Positions 7,193-14,862 of a stretch of DNA of 32,452 nt are shown here, piece after piece; within the stretch, counting starts at the first letter, position 1, and every line of letters begins with the position of its first letter. Both the position numbers and the translations under genes were made by a program. A model generated the notes under the pieces. That model saw only the letters and a list, made by a program, of their open reading frames with translations, was not told the origin of the DNA and did no database searches. The DNA is taken from positions 1 through 32,452 of the forward strand of contig SVDN01000022.1 of assembly GCA_015057825.1 (NCBI GenBank). The letters run 5' to 3'. The DNA comes from Lachnospiraceae bacterium. Its GTDB lineage: Bacteria > Bacillota > Clostridia > Lachnospirales > Lachnospiraceae.

Positions 7193-7615
7193 ATGTCTAA
7201 CAAATATGCAGATATTAACGGATTGGTTTTGGTTTTCCAAATGATCAGAAAATCCCTTGACTATTTCGCAAATAAATATGAATTATCCATTGGTGAAATT
7301 AATATTATATTTGATATATTTTTTACCGACGGAATGACTATTACCGAACTTTCCGAAAGGCAGGGAGTTCCAAAAAGCACTGTTTCCCGTCTTGTGGACA
7401 ACCTTGTTAAGAAGAAAATGTTGGACAGGATTCGACCGGAAGAAAACAGACGTATCGTTAACGTTACAATCAGTAATTCTTTCAGAAAAGAGCTTGATTC
7501 TTTAAAAGACGACAAAAAATTCCAACATCTATTGGAAGAGGATTTTCCAAAGGAAAAAGGAATGCTTGCAGTTCAGAAGCTTGGAGAATTGCTTGATATT
7601 TTAAGCGACAAATAA
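7193..7615 (+). CDS. MarR-family transcriptional regulator
   Basis: A 140-residue winged-helix protein. The recognition region MTITELSERQGVPKSTVSRL (about residues 44-63) is followed by VDNLVKKKMLDRIRPEENRR, the wing of MarR proteins, with flanking dimerisation helices. Members usually repress the unit they belong to and are released by small phenolic or oxidising ligands. It is the last gene of the EFR1-MFS unit, 79 bases after the transporter, and a strong terminator follows its stop. Control of the upstream promoter at 4018-4046 is the simplest reading. Its ribosome-binding site lies in a small hairpin. Confidence 0.88.
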   Translation: MSNKYADINGLVLVFQMIRKSLDYFANKYELSIGEINIIFDIFFTDGMTITELSERQGVPKSTVSRLVDNLVKKKMLDRIRPEENRRIVNVTISNSFRKELDSLKDDKKFQHLLEEDFPKEKGMLAVQKLGELLDILSDK

Positions 7616-7617
7616 TT

Positions 7618-7665
7618 AAAAGCACATTTCCCGAATATTCATCATATTTGGAAATGTGCTTTTTT
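7618..7665. terminator. Bidirectional intrinsic terminator
   Basis: AAAAGCACATTTCC (7618-7631) and GGAAATGTGCTTTT (7650-7663) form a perfect 14-bp stem with A and T runs on both sides. It can therefore stop the rightward EFR1-MFS-MarR transcript and the leftward transcript ending at 7664. Confidence 0.92.
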
Positions 7666-8422
7666 ATATCATCTCTCTTACCATGACCACTTTTTCGATT
7701 ATATAGCCGTGGTCCACGGCGTTTTCGCCGCTTATGTCTTTTGTCAAAAGAAATACCAAAATGATTAAAAATATTGCCACGCCAAGACATATCAATCTTT
7801 TTACCGCTCCTTTATAAGGGCGTCTGCCACTGGTGAAGGTTGTTGTGTAATATACGTATTTTCGCTCTCTTGCAATCAAAATCAGGAAGCAATATAACGC
7901 AACAATTGTCATTTCACCCAAAAGCATTATTTCCTTAAGGCTCTGTACATGAATAAGCTCGTAAACAAAAAGACAATATACAATCCATGCTGCTGTTTGA
8001 ATTAATATGGAAATTCTGAATGAATGGGTTATTGCAAAGATTATAAGATAGAATGCTGCAAATACCAATATTGAAATGAAGTGATCTTTGAATGTAATTG
8101 TATTGAAGTTTGAGTTTACATAACTTCCGACCATGTAGTAAGTCACATACCAATTTGTAGCAACGGTAGGCAATAAAATCATAAGATATTCTGCTTCTTT
8201 ACTTACTAAGTTCATACCTCTGCTATCTTTTGTTTTTGCCTGAAGATGACTTACTATAATGCGCACACAGAAGATAACCACCATCAAAACTATAGTTACG
8301 ATGGTTGTCCCCCAGGAAATATCTTCATTCAAAAATGTCATGGTAATCATTAAGGCCAGCGATGCCAAAAATAAAATCATTATGGCACATGTACGCTTTT
8401 TGCCTATATAGTCTACTACCAA
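7664..8422 (-). CDS. Hypothetical seven-segment membrane protein
   Basis: 252 residues with about seven hydrophobic segments (near 12-30, 38-60, 80-100, 112-132, 137-155, 163-182 and 212-228) and a short cytoplasmic start. I recognise no family. The start is a TTG at 8422, inside the last codons of radA, supported by AGGAG 7 bases upstream and by the lack of a better ATG. Its overlap with the radA stop (7 bases) indicates translational coupling. It ends at the bidirectional terminator, so it is the last gene of the leftward ClpC-RadA series. No charged motif or catalytic residue pattern stands out. Confidence 0.7.
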   Translation of the reverse strand: MVVDYIGKKRTCAIMILFLASLALMITMTFLNEDISWGTTIVTIVLMVVIFCVRIIVSHLQAKTKDSRGMNLVSKEAEYLMILLPTVATNWYVTYYMVGSYVNSNFNTITFKDHFISILVFAAFYLIIFAITHSFRISILIQTAAWIVYCLFVYELIHVQSLKEIMLLGEMTIVALYCFLILIARERKYVYYTTTFTSGRRPYKGAVKRLICLGVAIFLIILVFLLTKDISGENAVDHGYIIEKVVMVREMI

Positions 8423-9786
8423 GGTATCTCTCCTATCGTGCTTATGCCTATAAGGTTCATTTTATCCAATCCTTTTATGGATTTATTTCCTTTTATTTCT
8501 TCCAAAGATGCCTTTGGAAGTATGCATGTTTTAAAGCCCAGCTTTGCAGCTTCGGCTACTCTTTGTGCCGCCATTGATACGGCACGTACTTCCCCCGAAA
8601 GTCCCACTTCGCCGAATACTACAACATCGACGGGAACTATTTTGTTTTTGTAGCTTGAAAGCAGCGCCACAACCAAGCCCAAATCAAGGGCAGGCTCGCT
8701 TACTTTCATTCCTCCCGCTATATTTACATATGCGTCGCAATCGGCAATATTTATGCCGAGACGTTTTTCTAAAACAGCAATTAGTAAATTAACCCTGTTA
8801 TAATCAGTACCTGCTGCCGTTCTTCTTGCCATACCGAAACCGGACTTTGATACAAGTCCCTGTATTTCCACCATTAATGGTCTGGTGCCCTCGATTAAGC
8901 ACACTGCCACGGATCCCGATGTATTTTCCGGGCGGCCTTGAAGCAAAAACTCCGATGGGTTCTTTACTTCCGACAGACCTTCCATGCGCATTTCAAACAC
9001 ACCTATTTCATTGGTGGAACCGAAACGGTTTTTTACGCCTCGAAGTATTCTGTAGGACGCATGTCTGTCACCTTCAAAATAAAGCACCGTATCCACCATG
9101 TGTTCAAGTACGCGAGGTCCCGCAACCACGCCTTCTTTGGTAACATGACCCACAATAAAAATTGATATTTCAAGACCTTTTGCCAGCTGCAAAAGCATGT
9201 TTGTGGATTCTCTTACCTGGCTTACGCTGCCTGCGGCTGCTGCCACATCTTCCCTAAACATGGTCTGAATAGAGTCGATAATAACGATTTCCGGCTCCGT
9301 CTTTCTTATATGCGCCTCAATCAAATCGAGGTTTGTTTCGCAAAGAATAAGCAGATTATCGTTAAAATCACCCAATCTGTTCGCACGAAGCTTTATCTGT
9401 TTTAAAGACTCTTCACCCGTTATATATAAAACTTTATGTCCGTCATCCGACAGATGCTTGCATACTTGAAGCAAAAGGGTGGATTTTCCTATGCCCGGGT
9501 CTCCGCCCACAAGTATTAGAGATGCCGGCACTATACCGCCACCAAGCACCCTGTCAAATTCTTCTATTCCCGTTGTTACGCGGTCTTCCTGCATTATGGA
9601 TATTTCGGATAAAGTCACCGGTTTTTCGCTTGTCAGGGCGTGTTTTTTAACACCCTTTGCCTTTGGAGCAACAGGTGCTTCAACAAAACTGTTCCACTGC
9701 TTACAGCCGGGACATTGACCCAACCATTTCGATGACTCGTATCCGCATTCTTTACAGAAAAACTGTGTTTCTCTAGCTTTTGCCAT
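8416..9786 (-). CDS. radA: DNA repair protein RadA/Sms
   Basis: 456 residues, the normal length of RadA. In order: a zinc finger with Cys11, Cys14, Cys25 and Cys28 (CKECGYESSKW, CPGCKQW); a RecA-like ATPase with Walker A GGDPGIGKST (residues 94-103) and hydrophobic Walker B strand IVIIDSIQT; the RadA-specific KNRFG motif (252-256); and a Lon-like C-terminal domain. RadA is a DnaB-type branch-migration helicase that processes recombination intermediates. GGAGAATAG precedes the ATG. In many Firmicutes radA follows clpC, and here a 136-residue gene lies between them. The membrane-protein gene downstream overlaps its stop. Confidence 0.97.
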   Translation of the reverse strand: MAKARETQFFCKECGYESSKWLGQCPGCKQWNSFVEAPVAPKAKGVKKHALTSEKPVTLSEISIMQEDRVTTGIEEFDRVLGGGIVPASLILVGGDPGIGKSTLLLQVCKHLSDDGHKVLYITGEESLKQIKLRANRLGDFNDNLLILCETNLDLIEAHIRKTEPEIVIIDSIQTMFREDVAAAAGSVSQVRESTNMLLQLAKGLEISIFIVGHVTKEGVVAGPRVLEHMVDTVLYFEGDRHASYRILRGVKNRFGSTNEIGVFEMRMEGLSEVKNPSEFLLQGRPENTSGSVAVCLIEGTRPLMVEIQGLVSKSGFGMARRTAAGTDYNRVNLLIAVLEKRLGINIADCDAYVNIAGGMKVSEPALDLGLVVALLSSYKNKIVPVDVVVFGEVGLSGEVRAVSMAAQRVAEAAKLGFKTCILPKASLEEIKGNKSIKGLDKMNLIGISTIGEIPW

Positions 9787-9800
9787 CTATTCTCCGATAG

Positions 9801-10211
9801 TTACTGTTTTTTAATCATTACTTCGACTGTTTTTCCTTCTTCAAGATCGAGACTTAAAGAAATTTTTCCGCCTAAGTTTGTTTTCATGATGCCTGCATAT
9901 GCACCGTCGATGAAAACATTGTATTCTTTGTCACTTTCCAACTCCAAAGTTGCTTGAGCAGCTGCATTTCCTTCAACTTTAAAAGAAATTTCCGTTGCAT
10001 CCGCTTTAAATTCATGTACTGTTGTACCCGGAACGGACTCGTATACAAACATATCGTTTCTTTCGAGTTTTGTGATTTCTTTGTATGTTTTTACTTTGTA
10101 AACATCACCTTTAAACTCGAAATCGGCTTTTTTTGATTTTTCAGCCAATTCGTAGTTTCCGAAATCAAGTCCTTTCTCTTTGTCAGCTTTGATAAGTTCT
10201 TTAATGACCAT
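9801..10211 (-). CDS. Conserved hypothetical protein between clpC and radA
   Basis: 136 residues, soluble, with no signal peptide or membrane segment. An acidic/lysine-rich N-terminal half is followed by a predicted beta-rich C-terminal half (ATLELESDKEYNVFIDGAYAGIMKTNLGGKISLSLDLEEGKTVEVMIKK). That half reads like a small beta-sandwich such as a PEGA- or carbohydrate-binding-like fold (my inference). I recall similar short Lachnospiraceae proteins carrying the label endosialidase. This protein is far too short for that enzyme's catalytic domain and has no matching motif, so the label should not be transferred. AAAGGGG precedes the ATG by 6 bases. It lies 64 bases after clpC and 14 before radA. 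Confidence 0.7.
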   Translation of the reverse strand: MVIKELIKADKEKGLDFGNYELAEKSKKADFEFKGDVYKVKTYKEITKLERNDMFVYESVPGTTVHEFKADATEISFKVEGNAAAQATLELESDKEYNVFIDGAYAGIMKTNLGGKISLSLDLEEGKTVEVMIKKQ

Positions 10212-10275
10212 TGTTTTCCCCTTTCGACTTAAATAGTCTTTAGTTTTGTTTATTTTTCAGCTTTGTTATTAATCT

Positions 10276-12732
10276 CTATTCCTGGGCTACCAAAAAATCA
10301 AGCTCTTTACTTGCTACCGTTACGGTAACTTTATCACCGCGTTTAATGTCTCCCGCAAGTATCTTTTCAGCCATTTCATCTTCAATAAGCTTTTGAACCG
10401 TACGTTTAACGGAACGGGCACCGTATTTCTTATCAAATCCTTTTTCGATAAGAAAACTCTTTGCCTGACCGGATACGATAAGGTCGATATCCATAGCTTC
10501 TTTGGTGCGTTTTGCGATTTGGTCCGTAATAAGAGTAACGATCTTTTTCATGTCGTTCTTTGTAAGGGCCGCAAATACTATGGTTTCATCGATTCTGTTT
10601 AAAAATTCCGGTTTAAATATAAACTTGAGCTCGTCAAGAACCGCCGCTTTCATCTTTTCATAGTCGGCACGCTCATCTTTTTCAACCGCAAATCCCAAGT
10701 TTTTAGGTTCCATAATACGCATTGCGCCGGCATTTGATGTCATTATGATGATTGTGTTTTTAAAATCGACTTTTCTGCCGTGTGCATCGGTAATATGTCC
10801 GTCGTCAAGCACCTGAAGAAGTATGTTAAATACATCCGGATGTGCTTTTTCTATTTCATCAAAAAGTATGATGGAATAAGGATTTCTCTTAACACGTTCG
10901 CTAAGCTGACCTCCTTCTTCGTATCCTACGTATCCCGGAGGAGAACCGATAAGTTTTGATACCGAGTGTTTCTCCATATATTCGGTCATATCAACTCTTA
11001 TGATTGAGTTTTCCGTTCCGAATACCGCTTCCGCCAAAGCTTTTGAAAGCTCTGTTTTACCTACGCCCGTAGGACCCAGGAAAAGGAATGAACCGATTGG
11101 CTTGTTAGGGTCTTTAAGTCCCACACGTCCTCGGCGCACCGCTTTTGCCACTGCTTCAACGGCTTCGTTTTGTCCGATTACTCGCTTATGAAGGATAGTC
11201 TCAAGTTTTTTAAGACGCTTTGCTTCTCCTTCCGCAAGTCTCTTAACCGGTATCTTAGTCCATTTGGATACTACTTCCGCAATATCGTTTTCAGTTATGT
11301 AAACCTTTTTAGTATGTTTTTCTTTGTCCCATTTAGCGCGAAGTTTGGCAATCTCCGCCTTCTTCTTGCCTATTTCTTTATGGATTTTGCCTGCTTCATC
11401 CAGTTTTTCTTCTTTGATGGCTTCTTCCATAGCTTTTTCAAGCTCTTTTATTGCATCTTCATCTTCTTTTAATTTAACCGGTGCAGTAAAAGTTGCAAGA
11501 CGAACTCTTGATGACGCCTCATCTATCAAATCGATTGCCTTATCAGGCAAAAAGCGGTCATTTATGTAACGTTCGGACATTTTTACGGCTGCCTCGACAG
11601 CTTCGTCCGTAATGGTTACATTGTGATGTTCTTCGTAGTTTCCGCGCACTCCTTTAAGGATTTCGATTGCTTCCGCCTCTGTAGGTTCTTCAACGGTTAC
11701 AGGCTGGAAACGACGCTCCAAAGCCGCATCCTTTTCAAAGTATTTGCGGTATTCCTCCAGCGTGGTGGCACCGATTACCTGAAGCTCACCTCTGGCCAAT
11801 GCCGGTTTAAGTATATTTGCCGCATCGATTGCGCCTTCGGCACCGCCGGCACCTATTATTGTATGTATTTCATCGATAAAGAGAATAACATCTCCCGAAT
11901 CTTTTACTTCTTTTAAGATACGTTTTACTCTTTCTTCGAATTCACCTCTGTATTTGCTGCCCGCAACCATGCCGGACAAATCAAGAGATAAAAGGCGCTT
12001 ACCTTCCAATGTTTCCGGAACAAGTCCAAGAGCGATATTGGCTGCCAATGCCTCAACTATGGCTGTTTTACCAACACCCGGCTCACCAAGAAGACATGGA
12101 TTGTTTTTGTTTCTTCTGCTTAAAATCTGGATAATACGCTCGATTTCGTCATGACGACCGATAACCGGATCCAACTCTCCCTTAGCCGCAGCCATGGTTA
12201 AGTCCTTGCTGAATTGTGCAAGGGATGACTGTTTTGCCTTGTCTTTGTTGCTGACGATTTTGCCGCCGTGGAACTCCGATTTGTAGCTTTCCGCATCTTC
12301 ACCCATGGCTACCAAAACATCATAATAAACACGCTGGATATTTGCTCCCAGTGTGCCGATAAGTCTTGATGCTATGCACTCGTCATCCTTTAAAATGGCA
12401 ATAAGAATATGCTCGGTGCCGATTTCTCCCGCACCGAAACGTCTTGCCTCTTCAGCCGCATTTTCTATTATCCTTTTGGCTCTGACGGAAAAGCCGCTCA
12501 TTTCCATGATGTTTACACGATTCGAAGGTGTAACAAGCTTTTCCACCATATCCATTACTTTTTCAGATGTTATTTCGTAGCGTCTAAGCACAACGCCCGC
12601 AACACCTTCTTCAACCTCTGTCAGGCCGATTAAAATGTGCTCTGTTCCTATGTAGCCATGCTTTAATCTGTCTGACATCTGCGCAGCTACCGTGATGGCT
12701 TCTTTGGCCATCTTGCTGTATCTCATTTTCAT
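10276..12732 (-). CDS. clpC: ATP-dependent Clp protease ATPase subunit ClpC
   Basis: 818 residues, the usual ClpC length. Order: double Clp_N repeat (1-145), first AAA+ module with Walker A GEPGVGKT (216-223) and Walker B VILFIDE (about 282-288), a UVR-type middle region (about 421-465), and second AAA+ module with Walker A GPTGVGKT (553-560) and Walker B IILFDEIE (621-628), then the C-terminal ClpB-D2 small domain. ClpC unfolds proteins for ClpP and usually works with the adaptor McsB/MecA. Here no ctsR, mcsA or mcsB precedes it; instead a GntR-type regulator ends 5 bases upstream. ATG at 12732 is used, with GGG 8 bases before it overlapping the regulator's end; ATG at 12726 is a possible alternative. 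Confidence 0.97.
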   Translation of the reverse strand: MKMRYSKMAKEAITVAAQMSDRLKHGYIGTEHILIGLTEVEEGVAGVVLRRYEITSEKVMDMVEKLVTPSNRVNIMEMSGFSVRAKRIIENAAEEARRFGAGEIGTEHILIAILKDDECIASRLIGTLGANIQRVYYDVLVAMGEDAESYKSEFHGGKIVSNKDKAKQSSLAQFSKDLTMAAAKGELDPVIGRHDEIERIIQILSRRNKNNPCLLGEPGVGKTAIVEALAANIALGLVPETLEGKRLLSLDLSGMVAGSKYRGEFEERVKRILKEVKDSGDVILFIDEIHTIIGAGGAEGAIDAANILKPALARGELQVIGATTLEEYRKYFEKDAALERRFQPVTVEEPTEAEAIEILKGVRGNYEEHHNVTITDEAVEAAVKMSERYINDRFLPDKAIDLIDEASSRVRLATFTAPVKLKEDEDAIKELEKAMEEAIKEEKLDEAGKIHKEIGKKKAEIAKLRAKWDKEKHTKKVYITENDIAEVVSKWTKIPVKRLAEGEAKRLKKLETILHKRVIGQNEAVEAVAKAVRRGRVGLKDPNKPIGSFLFLGPTGVGKTELSKALAEAVFGTENSIIRVDMTEYMEKHSVSKLIGSPPGYVGYEEGGQLSERVKRNPYSIILFDEIEKAHPDVFNILLQVLDDGHITDAHGRKVDFKNTIIIMTSNAGAMRIMEPKNLGFAVEKDERADYEKMKAAVLDELKFIFKPEFLNRIDETIVFAALTKNDMKKIVTLITDQIAKRTKEAMDIDLIVSGQAKSFLIEKGFDKKYGARSVKRTVQKLIEDEMAEKILAGDIKRGDKVTVTVASKELDFLVAQE

Positions 12733-12737
12733 AATAA

Positions 12738-13118
12738 CTACCCTATATAAGATTCATATTCATCGTAAATTTCGTCCAAAACCTTGTGCGCCTCTTTTCT
12801 TGAAAGATTGCGGCATATGGCCTTTGCGACTATAGGCTTTAGTTCGTCTTCGAACTCGGCAACGCTTCTCAGTTTGTCGAGATCGATTTCCACAATAGCG
12901 CCGTGACGTCTGTCTATTTTTATAAGACCTTCGTCCTTTAAAACCGCATAGGCTTTGTTAACCGTGTGCATGTTGATACCCACGGTTTCCGCAAGGCTTC
13001 TTACCGATGGCAATGATTCCCCTACTGCTATTTTGTCTGTTGCTATTCCCAAAATTATCTGGTTGCGAAGCTGCATGTATATAGCTTCATCACTGTTAAA
13101 ATCAATTTCTATATACAA
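12738..13118 (-). CDS. GntR-family regulator, YtrA type
   Basis: 126 residues: an N-terminal GntR winged helix (PIYMQL-like AIYMQLRNQIILGI, then SLPSVRSLAETVGINMHTVNKAYAVLKDEGLI at about 38-69) and a short C-terminal helical tail of about 40 residues, without an effector domain. This is the YtrA subfamily, normally an autorepressor controlling the genes that follow it. The start is TTG at 13118, with GGGAG 9 bases upstream. It ends 5 bases before clpC, so the two share a transcript. A palindrome overlaps its promoter. This arrangement puts clpC under GntR rather than CtsR control in this organism (inference). Confidence 0.9.
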   Translation of the reverse strand: MYIEIDFNSDEAIYMQLRNQIILGIATDKIAVGESLPSVRSLAETVGINMHTVNKAYAVLKDEGLIKIDRRHGAIVEIDLDKLRSVAEFEDELKPIVAKAICRNLSRKEAHKVLDEIYDEYESYIG

Positions 13119-13145
13119 ATTTATTCACTCCCTATCCTAATTTTT

Positions 13146-13183
13146 GTTATATATATAATAACACAGTTAAGATAGAGCTGCAA
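13146..13183 (-). promoter_or_regulatory. Promoter and palindromic operator of the GntR-clpC unit
   Basis: Minus-strand TTGCAG (13183-13178), a 17-base spacer and TATTAT (13160-13155) form a promoter that begins right at the stop codon of the cohesin-like gene. The near-palindrome GTTATATATATAATAAC (13146-13162) covers the -10, a natural place for autorepression by the YtrA-type regulator. Confidence 0.6.
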
Positions 13184-14818
13184 CTACATTCCCTCGTTAT
13201 CATCAAGGTCCAAAAAATCAAAATCGTTTTCCAAGGTTTTTTCAACAGCCCTGCTTGATTGAATTATTTCTTTATCGAGCTCGTTCATTTGCTTGTTTTC
13301 GAACTCATCCATATCTATTTCGGTTTCGAAAAAGTCGTCTACTTCGGCATTTCTTGCCTCCTCGGCCGCTTTTTCCTCGGCCATTCGTTTTTCTTCTTCG
13401 GCCCTTACTTGTTTAAGAAATTCCCTTTCTTCAGGCGTCAGATCTTCGGAATCCATTTTTCTTCGTTTTTCTTTTGCCTTTTTTGGCTTTTTAAAGATAT
13501 ATTCGTCCTCATCATCTTCTTCGTCATCTTCGTCTTCTTCATCATCTTCGTCGTCGTCGAATTCGTCGTCTTCGTATTCTTCATCCTCATCTTCGAATTC
13601 GTCATCGTAAGATTTGTTTCTTTGTTTGAAGAACAATATTATGAAGATTAGGGCAACTACCGCAAGTCCGCCGATAATTGCATAGCTTATGATTTTGAAG
13701 TTTTTATCAAAGGATGATGTTTCTTTTGTGTCATCGCTTGTTACGGCGCTCATAAGCTTTTCGGAATAGCGCATGATTGTCTTTTCTTTTAAATCGTAAA
13801 GATAAAAGCCCTTTTCACCGCTTTCGTTTTCCGCATACATGAGGCAATAGTTTTCATCCGCATCGCAAATCCAGCCTTCAATGTTTTTGCCTTCTATCTG
13901 AAGCTCTACCTTTGAAAATCCTTTTGGTGCTTTCGAAACGATTGTATCATCAGGTGTAAGAACCGTGATGCTTCTGCCTTCTATTGTTAATGTTGCCTGC
14001 ACTTGCTTTGTGTTTGATGCATCCGCATCGGAAACGGTTGTTGTTTCCGGTTCCGCGCCCGCTTTCATTTCCGCGTATGCCGCATCATCTACATTTGTCT
14101 GAATTACATATGTAAGTACTTCGCCGTTTTCGGCTGTTACATCAATGTATGTTTTGTTTGCACCCGGATCCATGTTGGCGTAACGCACAGATGTTGTGGC
14201 ATTGCCGTCGGATGTTGTGGCACTGATTGAAAGTTTTACCGTATCGCTTGGTGCCGCTGTTGAATATGTTGTTGTGCCTGCGGAAAATGCAGGTGAAAGT
14301 ATAAGCTCTGTTGCTGTACCTGCGCTATTTACGGCCGATACCGAAAGAGCTGAGAGGGTGTTTGTTGATGAGCCTGTGGCTGCACCGCCACCTACGGTTA
14401 TTGTTGTAGATGAACCTGTTACATCCATATCTTGCTGACTCATATCCAATGCAACCGGTTTTGCAATTGTTACAGCCGATGAACCTTGTGCAACTGCCTT
14501 AAACACGATATCTGTACTATAAGATGTTACAGGTGTTGCGGATGTTGCGGCAAGAACATATGCATTTCCACCGCCGCCTTCCGCACCGCTTACAAGTTCA
14601 AGCACCGAACTATCATATTGTACGTAAAATTCAGTAACCATCATCTGATCGCTTGATGAAAACCTACATGTAACCGTAACCTGTTCTCCAACATTTATTG
14701 ACGATGCTGAAACGGCAATAGATGTAGATGCCGATGCTGCTTTTGTAATCTGTGCAATTGGCAGACTAATGGTGACCACAAGTGCCAAACATGTTAATAG
14801 CTTTAATACTCTTTTCAT
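13184..14818 (-). CDS. Membrane-anchored cohesin-like surface protein with acidic cytoplasmic tail
   Basis: 544 residues. A signal peptide (1-28, ending TKAASA) is followed by a cohesin-like domain (about 32-143: INVGEQVTVTCRF, FYVQYDSSVLELVSG, TDIVFKAVAQGSSAVTI). Next come a cadherin-like beta-sandwich of the b12 type (about 155-243, with TAENGEVLTYVI), an extracellular spacer domain (about 275-350) and one membrane helix (376-397). The cytoplasmic tail contains an Asp/Glu run (405-439) and a charged, probably coiled region to 544. Cohesins bind dockerins, and the preceding gene in the same unit encodes a dockerin protein, so this is a probable tether. AGGAG lies 9 bases before the ATG. The cohesin call rests on sequence pattern and should be tested by structure comparison. 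Confidence 0.75.
   Translation of the reverse strand: MKRVLKLLTCLALVVTISLPIAQITKAASASTSIAVSASSINVGEQVTVTCRFSSSDQMMVTEFYVQYDSSVLELVSGAEGGGGNAYVLAATSATPVTSYSTDIVFKAVAQGSSAVTIAKPVALDMSQQDMDVTGSSTTITVGGGAATGSSTNTLSALSVSAVNSAGTATELILSPAFSAGTTTYSTAAPSDTVKLSISATTSDGNATTSVRYANMDPGANKTYIDVTAENGEVLTYVIQTNVDDAAYAEMKAGAEPETTTVSDADASNTKQVQATLTIEGRSITVLTPDDTIVSKAPKGFSKVELQIEGKNIEGWICDADENYCLMYAENESGEKGFYLYDLKEKTIMRYSEKLMSAVTSDDTKETSSFDKNFKIISYAIIGGLAVVALIFIILFFKQRNKSYDDEFEDEDEEYEDDEFDDDEDDEEDEDDEEDDEDEYIFKKPKKAKEKRRKMDSEDLTPEEREFLKQVRAEEEKRMAEEKAAEEARNAEVDDFFETEIDMDEFENKQMNELDKEIIQSSRAVEKTLENDFDFLDLDDNEGM
13499..13610. repeat. GAT/GAA-type trinucleotide low-complexity run encoding an Asp/Glu tract
   Basis: The coding strand is almost entirely GAx codons here, specifying the acidic run at residues 405-439 of the cohesin-like membrane protein. 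Runs of this kind can change length by slippage. The opposite strand yields meaningless serine-rich reading frames. Confidence 0.8.
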
Positions 14819-14862
14819 TCTGCATTGCTCCTTTTTTCATTTACATTCATCTTTTAATATAT

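Noticed and set aside
13293-13610. Plus-strand serine-rich and phenylalanine-rich frames
   Set aside because: They are mirror images of the Asp/Glu codon run of the cohesin-like protein, with no ribosome-binding site.
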